Notes under the pieces: model-generated
The model's database searches: none
The model's input: only the letters and a program-made list of their open reading frames with translations
What the model was told of the DNA's origin: nothing
Shown here: piece after piece, positions 1-7,223 of the stretch
How positions within the stretch are numbered: position 1 is the stretch's first letter
How the letters are laid out: every line of letters starts with the position of its first letter
From: Oscillospiraceae bacterium
Lineage (GTDB): Bacteria > Bacillota > Clostridia > Oscillospirales > Acutalibacteraceae
DNA length: 64,000 bases
Direction of reading: 5' to 3'
Assembly (NCBI GenBank): GCA_015065425.1
Contig: SVQH01000001.1
Location: 1-64,000, forward strand
Translations under genes and position numbers: made by a program

Positions 1-327
1 CAACACTTCTTCAAGACTTCCCTTTATTGGTGTGGTATCGTTGCAAAACTGAAAAAGGTCGGAAGGCTCCCAATTCAAAATCTCATCCTTGCCCGAAACA
101 AAGCCGCATATCAACTCTCTGTAAGGCAGTGTATTTAGCATCGCATTGTATTTATGAATATCTGTAATTGACAGTTCATCAAGTATTACAACAACATCAA
201 TATCACTTGTTTCGGTTGCCTCACCACGGCCATAACTTCCCTGCAAACCGACAAACCAAACACGGCCTCCAAAAGCTTCATTTATGGACTTCAAAAATCC
301 GTTCATCCAAGTGGTTATTTCTATCAT
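1..327 (-). CDS. Nucleotidyltransferase-domain protein (3' end cut by window)
   Basis: The first 109 codons of a protein that runs off the window. The segment GSYGRGEATETSDIDVVV is the G-S-x-G-R-G...S-D-I-D signature of the polymerase-beta-like nucleotidyltransferase fold; the two Asp residues bind catalytic metal. Proteins of this type include aminoglycoside adenylyltransferases and MNT-type toxins or antitoxins, and the visible part does not decide between them. The start was chosen because ATG at 325-327 follows a GAGGAG ribosome-binding site. It is the last visible gene of the MarR-led operon, 39 bases after the membrane gene. No start-codon track entry covers it because it is partial. 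Confidence 0.8.
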   Translation of the reverse strand, partial: MIEITTWMNGFLKSINEAFGGRVWFVGLQGSYGRGEATETSDIDVVVILDELSITDIHKYNAMLNTLPYRELICGFVSGKDEILNWEPSDLFQFCNDTTPIKGSLEEVL

Positions 328-366
328 TTTGTTCTCCTCACGTTTTTATAGACTTCTTATCAAAAA

Positions 367-903
367 TCATTGCGTTTCGTCTGCGAACGCCAACTTGTAT
401 TTCGGTAGTACAATTTTCGCAAACAAAAAAACATTAACGACCAAGACAAGCCCATATATAATTCGGGCAGCGACTTCCGGAACAAGCAGCTTGATACCGT
501 TCATATCACCGCCACCAAAAAATCCGCAAAGGACACTTAAATAAAGCGGATCTATCAATAACATTGCAATTGTAATGTAGTACAAGCACGCTTTTAATAC
601 TTTGGAGGAAACTGTCCTTATTTTATTTGTTAATGCAATCAATACATAGGCAATCAGCAGAGTCATAACAGAGCCCAGCAAACAAAACACACCAAGCTGT
701 GTTTGTGTCATCTTCTCTGAATATATGTCAATTTGCATTCCTAACCCCATAAAGTTAATCTGCTTAAAAGCACCGATAGATAGGGCGTACAGAAAATGAG
801 CGCCTTCGTGTATCAGATAATATGCAATGACCGCCGAGAGCAATCCAACATATTGTCTTACTCGTTTGTTCATTCGCTTTACCTCATTAAATTTGTTTAT
901 CAT
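367..903 (-). CDS. Multi-pass membrane protein with HExxH motif (M50-like)
   Basis: 178 residues with about five hydrophobic segments. The motif HEGAH near residue 33 lies inside the first transmembrane segment. An HExxH buried in a membrane helix is characteristic of site-2-protease/M50-like metalloproteases, although the second metal ligand motif (NPDG-like) is not obvious, so enzymatic activity is an inference. The ATG at 901-903 overlaps the TGA of the preceding small ORF as ATGA, implying translational coupling. It sits in a MarR-controlled operon with an acetyltransferase and a nucleotidyltransferase. A role in immunity or stress response is possible but not shown. Confidence 0.6.
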   Translation of the reverse strand: MINKFNEVKRMNKRVRQYVGLLSAVIAYYLIHEGAHFLYALSIGAFKQINFMGLGMQIDIYSEKMTQTQLGVFCLLGSVMTLLIAYVLIALTNKIRTVSSKVLKACLYYITIAMLLIDPLYLSVLCGFFGGGDMNGIKLLVPEVAARIIYGLVLVVNVFLFAKIVLPKYKLAFADETQ

Positions 904-1064
904 TTATTATTACCTTGTTTAGAAGCCAAAACAATAGAGCCGGCAAGCAAAACAACTCCAAGCGTGAAAAACACGCATCCTATTACAGTATTTAACTGAT
1001 TGGCGAAAAAGCCAATCATTCCAGCGCCGGCAGCGCAGCAAATTACTTGAAATACCTTTTTCAT
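900..1064 (-). CDS. Small membrane protein, 54 aa
   Basis: A 54-codon ORF that overlaps both neighbours by ATGA: its ATG (1062-1064) overlaps the acetyltransferase stop and its TGA (900-902) overlaps the start of the HExxH gene. The product begins MKKVFQVICCAAG and has two hydrophobic stretches (about residues 5-20 and 27-47), so it is probably a two-helix inner membrane protein. No family was recognised. The double four-base overlap is strong evidence that it is translated as part of the operon. It could be a partner of the membrane protein encoded next. Confidence 0.7.
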   Translation of the reverse strand: MKKVFQVICCAAGAGMIGFFANQLNTVIGCVFFTLGVVLLAGSIVLASKQGNNK

Positions 1065-1609
1065 AAATCACCCTCCAATAATTGCCTAATTAAATCAGCC
1101 CATTGATCTTTTGAAATTGCAAACACCTTCGTAATTTCATTTTCGTCATCTTTATATTCATCAACTTGTTTGCAGCCATAAGAAATCGCCGTTTTTACGG
1201 ATGGCTCATTGGTGTACTTCATGTAAGAATAGACGCTCTGAAACGGTGTGTTGTTAAACGTCCAATCTCTGACCGCAATTGCCGCTTCTTTGGCGTATCC
1301 GCTTCTTTGTTTATCGGCTCTTATATGATATCCGATTTCAGGCTTGATCTGACCATCTATGAGCTGCAGGGTCAAACCGCAATCACCTATCATTTCACCT
1401 GTTTCTTTCAAACATACTGCCCACAGTCCAAAGCCAAATATGCGATATCGTTCTAGATTTCTTTGTATCCAGTTTCTTACTCGATTTTCGTCAAAAGTAT
1501 AGGGATAGTGTTGCATAATATCTGCATCAGCCAATACTTCATAAAGTGCATCGAAATCGTTTTCTTTCATTTCCCTTAGGAATAGACGCTCTGTTTCAAT
1601 AATCATCAC
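1061..1609 (-). CDS. GNAT family N-acetyltransferase (RimJ/RimL-like)
   Basis: 182 residues starting MMIIETERLFLREMKENDF, the usual start of the RimJ/RimL branch of GNAT acetyltransferases. The acetyl-CoA loop region reads PEIGYHIRADKQRSGYAKEA, followed by the C-terminal alpha/beta segment with GCKQVDEY. The family uses acetyl-CoA to modify N-terminal amines, small molecules or antibiotics; the substrate cannot be told here. Its start overlaps the MarR stop as ATGA (1606-1609) and its stop overlaps the next small ORF, so all are one transcription and translation unit. The location next to a relaxase module suggests mobile cargo. Confidence 0.85.
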   Translation of the reverse strand: MMIIETERLFLREMKENDFDALYEVLADADIMQHYPYTFDENRVRNWIQRNLERYRIFGFGLWAVCLKETGEMIGDCGLTLQLIDGQIKPEIGYHIRADKQRSGYAKEAAIAVRDWTFNNTPFQSVYSYMKYTNEPSVKTAISYGCKQVDEYKDDENEITKVFAISKDQWADLIRQLLEGDL

Positions 1610-2070
1610 TTTTCTCCCACGGATTCTGTCAGTTTTGCCATCGCATCAATAAGAATTTCCATTTCATCATCTGACACTACGCTGAAAATTTCTTTTACAC
1701 TTTCCGATGATCCCACCTTATTGTCGGCAAGAAAGTTCAAAGCCTTATCCGTCAAGTAAATTCTTTGCTTACGACGATCATTCCCATCTTGCTGCGAAAC
1801 AATATAGCCGTCCTGCAAGAGTTTTGCATATAGTTTATTGGCATTTTGATGTGTGCAACCTAAAAAATCAGCCATATCTTTTATGGAAGGAGCCTCTTTG
1901 AAAAGTGTAACACCATTCAGAAAAAACATCTGTTGCCAGCTTAATTCCTTGAAAAATGCATTTGCCGCCGACTGGTAGCGATTAACAAAGCGGCTCATTA
2001 AGGCAATCAGAACAAAAGGGGGAGCAAAATTCTCATAGCTGACTTTTTCTCCAAAAAGATTATTTTTCAT
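1606..2070 (-). CDS. MarR family transcriptional regulator
   Basis: 154 residues with a winged-helix core: MADFLGCTHQNANKLYAKL is the recognition region and the wing follows with DGNDRRKQRIYLTDKA, close to the MarR D-x-R-x wing signature. The ATG at 2068-2070 was chosen over an upstream in-frame start at 2136 because it follows GGAGGTACTGCG and because the longer form would begin inside the operator. It is the first gene of a five-gene overlapping operon and very likely represses it by binding the paired palindromes at 2087-2123. MarR proteins usually respond to phenolics, oxidants or antibiotics; the ligand is unknown. Confidence 0.88.
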   Translation of the reverse strand: MKNNLFGEKVSYENFAPPFVLIALMSRFVNRYQSAANAFFKELSWQQMFFLNGVTLFKEAPSIKDMADFLGCTHQNANKLYAKLLQDGYIVSQQDGNDRRKQRIYLTDKALNFLADNKVGSSESVKEIFSVVSDDEMEILIDAMAKLTESVGEK

Positions 2071-2086
2071 CGCAGTACCTCCAATA

Positions 2087-2136
2087 TACAACTTGTTGTA
2101 TGTTTTTATTATACAACAAGTTGCGCATTTCGTCAA
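2087..2136 (-). promoter_or_regulatory. MarR-operon promoter with two operator dyads
   Basis: On the minus strand a TTGACG -35 (2131-2136) and a TATAAT -10 (2108-2113) are separated by exactly 17 bases. Two copies of the dyad TACAAC-NN-GTTG(TA) lie at 2087-2100 and 2112-2123. The copies are inverted to each other (13-base arms 2089-2101 and 2111-2123). One lies between the -35 and -10 elements and runs into the -10; the other lies just downstream of it. Their centres are 25 bases apart. The layout is that of an autoregulated MarR operator. Confidence 0.8.
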
Positions 2137-2149
2137 TATCTTAGGATAT

Positions 2150-2189
2150 GAAAAGAAAAGACGGCAGAGAGGTGTTAATCTCCCTGCCG
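2150..2189 (-). terminator. Rho-independent terminator after tnpV
   Basis: The stem CGGCAGGGAG / CTCTCTGCCG (2162-2171 with 2180-2189, one non-Watson-Crick pair) is followed on the minus strand by the T-rich run TCTTTTCTTTT. It lies just after the tnpV stop codon and separates the element backbone from the MarR operon. Confidence 0.75.
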
Positions 2190-2200
2190 CCGTACTTCGG

Positions 2201-2578
2201 TTAGTTGTAAATAATATCGTGATTTACGATTTCTGTGGCTCTGCTGCGGATGTTATTCATCCGAGCAACCCACTCCATTTGATTGTCTGCTTTGAGTTGT
2301 TCGGTCACGCCCTCACGCTCTGCCATCTGTTTTACGAGCCGAAAAAACATATCCTCAGCCTGCTTGTTTACATCGGCAAGGTGTCTGTTCAGTTCGCATT
2401 TTGTAAGCAAGGTCGTATAAAAACCTTTGCGGTGCGCCTTGATATACTGCAAGTGCCGTTGTCCCCAAATGCCGATTTCGACTTGTTCTTCGGCGGGTAA
2501 TGCAAGGTCGGGCAGATAATAATCTCCCTGCAAGGTGTAGCTGATACCCGTTCTTTCGTCTGTGAAATGCTGTTTCAT
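2201..2578 (-). CDS. tnpV: TnpV-like transposon-encoded protein
   Basis: 125 residues recognised as TnpV, a small helical protein carried by many Firmicutes mobile elements. Typical features are ISYTLQGDYYLPDLALP near the start, GIWGQRHLQYIKAH in the middle, and a helical C-terminus rich in Glu, Gln and Arg. Its biochemical role is not established, though it is a dependable marker of mobile DNA. It follows the relaxase gene by about 20 bases with its own GGAGG site, and a terminator lies after it, so it is probably the last gene of the mobilization transcript. Confidence 0.85.
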   Translation of the reverse strand: MKQHFTDERTGISYTLQGDYYLPDLALPAEEQVEIGIWGQRHLQYIKAHRKGFYTTLLTKCELNRHLADVNKQAEDMFFRLVKQMAEREGVTEQLKADNQMEWVARMNNIRSRATEIVNHDIIYN

Positions 2579-2599
2579 TTTGTTATCCTCCTTGTAATT

Positions 2600-3760
2600 T
2601 TATCTTGAGCGTTCATCACGCCGTTTACCTTTGTTTGCTCTTGCTTGTTCAAGCAGATTGTCAATCTGTCTGCTGCCAAATACTTTTCGGAGCAGTTTAT
2701 AATCACGCAGATCTTCACGAAGATACTCGTTTTCATTCTCCAAAGCCGCCACCCGATTTTTTAATCTTTCGTTGCTACTCGCAAGGGAATGGTTGGCGGT
2801 GCGCCACCGTTCAAAATCGGTTCTTGCTTCAAAATACCGACTCAAAGTTTTAATAACGAGTGCCTTTAATCGCTTTATCAGCGGATCGACAAACTTGGTT
2901 TTATAACTTCGTGCCGACATCATTGCCGAAGGTTCGGGCAACTGATATTCAGGCTCATTTTCAAAATTTTGTGAGATGGTTGTGATAACCTTTTCGCTCT
3001 CGGTGAGATTTTCAATCTGCTTTTCGAGAATATTTGCTTCGTCAGTTTTCTCTTTGACAACCGCATCCAACTCCGCTAATTCTCGTTGACGTTCCTGCAA
3101 TTTATAATCAAGAACATCGAGGTGCGGACGTTCCATTCCTTTGTGTTCCCACTCTATTCCGTGCCGTTCCATAATGGCGGCGAGTTGTTCTTTTTCAGCT
3201 TGTATCCACCTTGCCCACTCGCTGTCCTTCTTGTGAACGCCAACAAATCCTTGTGCCTTTAAAGCTTGCTTGAGGGATACTCTTGTTTCAAGTCCACGCT
3301 TGCCGTCGGTCTTGATAAAGGGTACAAAGTCAATGTGCAGGTGGGGTGTTGCTTCATCCAAATGCAGGTGCGCCGAGAACACTCTGAGGTTGGGATTACG
3401 CTCGGCAAAGCCTTTCATATACTCGTCAAGTATCTCGGTGGCGAGCCTTCCGGTGTCGCTATCGACGGCGGTATTTTCCCAATCACCGATCTGCATTATG
3501 ATTTCGTGAAACGGTTTTTCCTGCTTTCCGAAGCGTATTTTTTCGTAATAATCATCTATCATGCGGTCGGCTCTCGTTTGCTTGGCATTGTATTTTTCAA
3601 GTGCTTCATCAAACAATTCGTGGTAAACATCACGGATATTTTCGTCACAGTAGGCAATGTTTTGGTGTGACCTTTCGGGATCAACGTTGCCTGCGTGAAA
3701 GGTACGATTGTTGTGCCTGAGCGAGCCTTTCCCGACCATTCCGCTTATCGTTCTTTTCAA
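2600..3760 (-). CDS. Mob/Pre family relaxase (plasmid recombination enzyme type)
   Basis: 386 residues. The N-terminus (KRTISGMVGKGSLRHNNRTF) and the central motif HLHLDEATPHLHIDFVP are the HxDE...PHxH metal-binding signature of the MobV/Pre relaxases, which nick the origin of transfer and stay bound to the 5' end. The C-terminal part (about 220-380) is mostly coiled coil. The start is TTG (3758-3760), preceded by AAGGAAGTGATT at good spacing; an in-frame ATG seven codons later is the alternative. Upstream lies a hairpin-rich segment that is the likely oriT. With MobC- and RepA-like genes upstream this forms the mobilization module. Confidence 0.88.
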   Translation of the reverse strand: MKRTISGMVGKGSLRHNNRTFHAGNVDPERSHQNIAYCDENIRDVYHELFDEALEKYNAKQTRADRMIDDYYEKIRFGKQEKPFHEIIMQIGDWENTAVDSDTGRLATEILDEYMKGFAERNPNLRVFSAHLHLDEATPHLHIDFVPFIKTDGKRGLETRVSLKQALKAQGFVGVHKKDSEWARWIQAEKEQLAAIMERHGIEWEHKGMERPHLDVLDYKLQERQRELAELDAVVKEKTDEANILEKQIENLTESEKVITTISQNFENEPEYQLPEPSAMMSARSYKTKFVDPLIKRLKALVIKTLSRYFEARTDFERWRTANHSLASSNERLKNRVAALENENEYLREDLRDYKLLRKVFGSRQIDNLLEQARANKGKRRDERSR

Positions 3761-3769
3761 ATAATCACT

Positions 3770-4042
3770 TCCTTTTTCTTCGCCGCCGTGCGGCGGGTTT
3801 TGTTACTTTTGTCAAAAGTAACGCAAAAGCACTTTCGACAGCCTTCGTCTATCAAAAGGTGCCATTGCGCTCTCCGAGGGGGTTATGGGGCGTTGCCCCG
3901 TTGTCTGCGGACAACACCCCAGCAGTGCCGCCCTTTGAAAAGGGCACCCTGCACCCCGCCTAAAATTTCCCGTGTCGGTCTGTGACGATGGTGACGATGT
4001 TTTTGCTACCACCAATAACACCGTCACGACCGACACGCATCG
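3770..4042. other. GC-rich hairpin segment, candidate origin of transfer
   Basis: No convincing gene is present. Two inverted repeats stand out: GCCGC-CGT-GCGGC around 3782-3796 and a perfect GTTACTTTT-GTC-AAAAGTAAC around 3801-3821. The rest is GC-rich and contains repeated G and C runs. The position directly upstream of a MobV-type relaxase gene is where oriT sites of this family are usually found. A 74-codon minus-strand reading frame (3812-4036) is biased by these repeats and is not called. Confidence 0.5.
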
Positions 4043-5176
4043 TCACGCCTCTGCAAGGTGTAGGCGCACCTTGCGGCCATCGTGACAGCGTTTGTTCTCG
4101 TAGCAGATACCGTACTCATTGAACAAACGCCCTGCATTGATATTCAGCTTCATCGACAGAGTGTTGGCTTTCATATCAATGCCAAGAACCACGACAAGCT
4201 CCGTTGGTGAACCGCACCACTCAGCATTGTCTGCGGTAATGAACGCCGCCACTTTTTCAAGTAAGGGTTCGGGTGGTTCTTTCCAAAGTTCCTTTTCCAC
4301 TCGCTCCAATTCCCATAAGAGAGTTTCGGTGTTACGAACAAGGTGTAGCTTTTGGTCGGGTTGATCTCTGCCCGATACCTCAAGGGTGGCATTGTTGCTT
4401 GTACGCTTTTCCTTTTGCAAAATGAAACCGCCATCTGCTGCACCAAGCAAAGCCGTCGTGCCGGAGATCATATCGAACTTATCATCGGCATTTTGCTTTC
4501 GGGTGTGGTGAACGATTAAAGCGCAAATGCTGTAGCGGTCAGTAAATTTCTTGATACGATTAATAATTTCATAATCGTTAGCGTAACTGTAATTATCACC
4601 GCCGACCTCACGCACCTTTTGAAGCGTGTCTATGATTATAAGTTTGGTGTCGGGGTGTTCGGTAACGAAACCCTGCAACTGTTCATCAAGTCCTTTGCCA
4701 ATCTGACTTGCCGAAACAGAGAAATGCAGATTGTCTGCACTCTCCGTTCCAAACATTCGATACAAGCGTTCCTGCAGGCGACGGTAATCATCTTCAAGAG
4801 CGAGATATAATGCCGTTCCTTTCCGGACGGTATAGTTCCATAGCGGCGTTCCCGTGCTGACGTGATATGCCAACTGCGCCATCAGAAAACTTTTGCCGAG
4901 CTTGGGTGCGCCTGAAAAGATATACGTTCCCGGATAGAGCAAGCCGTCAATCAGCGGCGGCTTGCTTTGGTAAACGGTGTCGTACAGTTCGGTCATTGAT
5001 ACGGTTTTGAGATAGGATGGGTCCATCATCCTAAGCATTTCACGCTGAATTTCCTCAAAACTCTTGAAATTTTCATCTTCGGTGGTTATAATATTTGCAG
5101 TAGATTTTTGAGAAGGCTGCTCCGTATCTGCGCCAACAGATACATTCGGGGCAGTCTTTTCCATTATATTGGTCAT
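4043..5176 (-). CDS. RepA-like AAA ATPase / helicase of mobile element
   Basis: 377 residues. Walker A is GAPKLGKS (residues 89-96), Walker B is LIIIDTLQ (about residue 176), followed by a RecA-fold segment with ALIVHHTRK, typical of the RSF1010 RepA-like hexameric helicases (AAA_25). The C-terminal part looks like a winged helix. The role is probably replication or strand separation of the mobilized element. The ATG at 5174-5176 follows GGAGTGATCTGA, which includes the stop of the preceding MobC-like gene, so the two are coupled. The substrate strand and loading partner are unknown. Confidence 0.82.
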   Translation of the reverse strand: MTNIMEKTAPNVSVGADTEQPSQKSTANIITTEDENFKSFEEIQREMLRMMDPSYLKTVSMTELYDTVYQSKPPLIDGLLYPGTYIFSGAPKLGKSFLMAQLAYHVSTGTPLWNYTVRKGTALYLALEDDYRRLQERLYRMFGTESADNLHFSVSASQIGKGLDEQLQGFVTEHPDTKLIIIDTLQKVREVGGDNYSYANDYEIINRIKKFTDRYSICALIVHHTRKQNADDKFDMISGTTALLGAADGGFILQKEKRTSNNATLEVSGRDQPDQKLHLVRNTETLLWELERVEKELWKEPPEPLLEKVAAFITADNAEWCGSPTELVVVLGIDMKANTLSMKLNINAGRLFNEYGICYENKRCHDGRKVRLHLAEA

Positions 5177-5181
5177 TCAGA

Positions 5182-5499
5182 TCACTCCTTTAATCCATAC
5201 AAGGTTTTATTGATTTGGTCGATGACTTCAAGCAAGTCACCGTTGACGTTGCCGCCGCTTTCGATACGCTTCAGTTCATCAAGCACGGCGGCGAGTTCCA
5301 CTTTGAGTGCCTTATACACTCTCGGATTACCTTCCACGATAATTTCACGGTCGGTACACTTGCGGTAACAATATTCTTGCTTTGTGAGTCCCGACAGCGC
5401 CATGATACGGTTTATCGTTTCGTGTTCTTCGGGCGATACCCGAAACCCTACAGTGATACATCTGAAGCGGTCGTGTTTATCTAAATTCTTAGCTGACAT
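5182..5499 (-). CDS. MobC-like relaxosome accessory protein
   Basis: 105 residues, N-terminus charged, with RCITVGFRVSPEEHETINRIMALSGLTKQEYC, the ribbon-helix-helix pattern of MobC-type relaxosome proteins. The C-terminal half is a helix ending LLEVIDQINKTLYGLKE. MobC proteins help the relaxase melt DNA at oriT. Its start overlaps the end of the integrase gene by 11 bases, and its stop sits in the ribosome-binding site of the ATPase gene. This arrangement puts integration, relaxosome and replication functions on one transcript. Confidence 0.75.
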   Translation of the reverse strand: MSAKNLDKHDRFRCITVGFRVSPEEHETINRIMALSGLTKQEYCYRKCTDREIIVEGNPRVYKALKVELAAVLDELKRIESGGNVNGDLLEVIDQINKTLYGLKE

Positions 5500-6580
5500 T
5501 TTGTGTTGGCTCCTTTCGGAAATTATTGAGCTTGTCTGCCATATCCGTCTGTGTGGACGGGAACAGATGGGCGTAGTTATAAGTGATATTGATACTTTCG
5601 TGTCCTACACGGTCAGCAATCGCCACCGCCGAATATCCCATTTCAATCAAGAGGGAAATGTGGCTGTGTCGCAGATCGTGGATACGGATACGTTTAACCC
5701 CTGCTTCGTCTGCGCCCCTTGTCATTTCACGGTGCAAATAATTCTTTGTGATATTAAACACTCGGTCGTTCTTTTGCAGACCGTAGATCTTAGCAAGGTA
5801 CTCCTTGATTTCCTCAATAAGAAAATCGGGCATTTTTATCACACGGTTGCTTTTCGGTGTTTTCGGCTCGGTAATCACATCCCTGCCGTCAATGCGCTGA
5901 TAGGACTTATTGATCGTGACCGTACCACGCTCAAAATCGAAGTCGCCGGCGGTCAAGGCTAACAACTCGCCCTCACGGATACCGCACCAATACAGCATTT
6001 CAAATGCGTAATAGGATACGGGCTTGTCCATCACCGCAAAGGCGAATTTCTGATATTCTTCTTGTGTCCAAAAGAGCATTTCACGGCTTCTCGCCTTGCC
6101 CATATTGCCGACATTAGCGGCGGGATTTTCTTTCAAGCCATAGAACTTAACGGCGTGATTGAAGATGGCGCTGAGCTGATTGTTGATCGTTTTGAGATAT
6201 ACGGGCGAAAGGGCTTTTCCGTTTTCGTCTTTGTAGTTCATAAGTTCGTTTTGCCATGTGATGATCTGCTGGGCGGTGATGTTGCTCATCTTCAGCTTAC
6301 CGAAGTACGGCAGCAGCTTGGAACGGATGATATGCTCCTTGGTTGCCCATGTGTTTTCCTTGATACGGGTCTGCATATCTGCCGTGTACTGCTCCACGAA
6401 GCTCTTGAAGGTCATATCCAGATCGGCTCTCGCTTTATTGAGCTGTTCACGCTCCCAAGCCTGTGCTTCACGCTTGGTCTGAAAACCACGCTTCTGTGTC
6501 TGCTTCTTTTCGCCCGTCCAATCGGTGTAACGGTAGATCACTCGCCAAGTGCCTGTTTTTTCTTCTTTATAAACTGCCAT
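5489..6580 (-). CDS. Tyrosine recombinase / integrase
   Basis: 363 residues with three domains: an N-terminal arm-type DNA-binding domain (about 1-50, YRYTDWTGEKKQTQKRGF), a core-binding SAM-like domain (about 55-155) and a catalytic domain. Catalytic residues seen are R202 (CGIREGEL), H301-x-x-R304 (HDLRHSH), H327 (GHESIN) and the nucleophile Y336 (TYNYAHL). This is the usual domain order of Tn916- and phage-type integrases. It probably catalyses insertion at the guaA 3' end, where matching arm-type repeats are found at 8674-8691. It follows the excisionase-like gene by four bases. Confidence 0.93.
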   Translation of the reverse strand: MAVYKEEKTGTWRVIYRYTDWTGEKKQTQKRGFQTKREAQAWEREQLNKARADLDMTFKSFVEQYTADMQTRIKENTWATKEHIIRSKLLPYFGKLKMSNITAQQIITWQNELMNYKDENGKALSPVYLKTINNQLSAIFNHAVKFYGLKENPAANVGNMGKARSREMLFWTQEEYQKFAFAVMDKPVSYYAFEMLYWCGIREGELLALTAGDFDFERGTVTINKSYQRIDGRDVITEPKTPKSNRVIKMPDFLIEEIKEYLAKIYGLQKNDRVFNITKNYLHREMTRGADEAGVKRIRIHDLRHSHISLLIEMGYSAVAIADRVGHESINITYNYAHLFPSTQTDMADKLNNFRKEPTQNVS

Positions 6581-6584
6581 TTGA

Positions 6585-6776
6585 TCACTTCCTTTCCGTT
6601 CCGCTGTAGCAGAACTTTTCCATAAAATATTTGCGGTTGACCCTTCCTGCGATGGTCATATACCCTTTTGCTTTCAGCTCCTTATTGAGCTGCTGCATGA
6701 CTTTGTAGGAATGGGAGATAGAGATCCCAAGCTCCTTTGCCACGTCCTCGACTCTCATAAAGTTGTTTTCGTTCAA
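6585..6776 (-). CDS. Excisionase-like helix-turn-helix protein
   Basis: 63 residues with a single helix-turn-helix: VEDVAKELGISISHSYKVMQQL, then a basic, Gly-containing wing (KAKGYMTIAGRVNRKYF). Proteins of this size and position act as excisionases or recombination directionality factors for the adjacent integrase. The start is TTG at 6774-6776 after a strong AGGAGGT site with seven bases of spacing. It is the first gene of the integrase transcript, about 300 bases downstream of the repressed promoter at 7087-7115. Confidence 0.75.
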   Translation of the reverse strand: MNENNFMRVEDVAKELGISISHSYKVMQQLNKELKAKGYMTIAGRVNRKYFMEKFCYSGTERK

Positions 6777-7080
6777 TAAGCGTACCTCCTGTGAATTGTT
6801 GATCTGCGGTTGACTGACGGTTTCCTGCGGCTGTTATTCAGTTGTTTTGAATTGCTTTGTAAATCACTCCTTTCACTGATTCGGAATTTCAGAGAGGTAA
6901 AATTCAACCGGTTAGAAAAAATTTTTGAAAACATTGATTCAGATTCCCATTGACTTTGCTCTCTGAGCTTTTGGCATAATAATCCTTATTTCGTGTCGGA
7001 TACTTTCTTGTCGCCTCCGATTTGCCCGAGCGAGTATTATCATGCCGTTTTTTAGAAATTAAGCTTATTTGCTTAGCCTC
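6777..7080 (-). other. Long 5' leader of the xis-int transcript with a possible 12-aa leader ORF
   Basis: About 300 bases separate the minus-strand promoter (7087-7115) from the xis start. No standard gene is present. A tiny frame at 6939-6977 (MPKAQRAKSMGI) starts with ATG after AAGGA at six bases spacing. A second frame of about 53 basic residues overlaps the xis start but has no clear ribosome-binding site. The leader could carry attenuation or translational control; this is inference. Confidence 0.4.
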
Positions 7081-7086
7081 ACCATT

Positions 7087-7115
7087 ATTATACTAAACAT
7101 TTATGTTTATGTCAA
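7087..7115 (-). promoter_or_regulatory. Consensus promoter for xis-int with operator in spacer
   Basis: On the minus strand TTGACA (7110-7115) and TATAAT (7087-7092) are 17 bases apart, a perfect sigma-A promoter. The 16-base spacer part 7094-7109 is an exact palindrome, TAAACAT-TT-ATGTTTA, so a repressor bound there would block RNA polymerase. It drives the excision, integration and mobilization genes. Confidence 0.85.
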
Positions 7116-7134
7116 GAGGTTTGCAGAAAAATAT

Positions 7135-7186
7135 TAAACAAATTTATTTAAGATATCTTGACTATCCTAAACAAATATGTTATAAT
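7135..7186 (+). promoter_or_regulatory. Repressor gene promoter with matching operator copies
   Basis: TTGACT (7158-7163) and TATAAT (7181-7186) are 17 bases apart on the plus strand. The sequence TAAACAAATATGTTAT at 7168-7183 resembles the perfect palindrome at 7094-7109 and occupies the same place between -35 and -10. A weaker copy, TAAACAAATTTATTTA, lies at 7135-7150. Together they look like a three-site operator for the repressor encoded just downstream. Confidence 0.75.
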
Positions 7187-7223
7187 GTTAAAAACAAGAC
7201 ATATACGACAGGAGAGAATGATT

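Noticed and set aside
2071-2136. Longer MarR N-terminus starting at 2136
   Set aside because: Would place coding sequence over the -10 and operators; the ATG at 2070 has GGAGGT at the proper distance.
3812-4036. 74-codon minus-strand reading frame between relaxase and ATPase genes
   Set aside because: Low-complexity translation of a GC-rich hairpin region with no domain and no clear ribosome-binding site; better explained as part of the oriT region.
6062-6625. 187-codon plus-strand frame over the integrase
   Set aside because: Antisense to a complete tyrosine recombinase with all catalytic residues.
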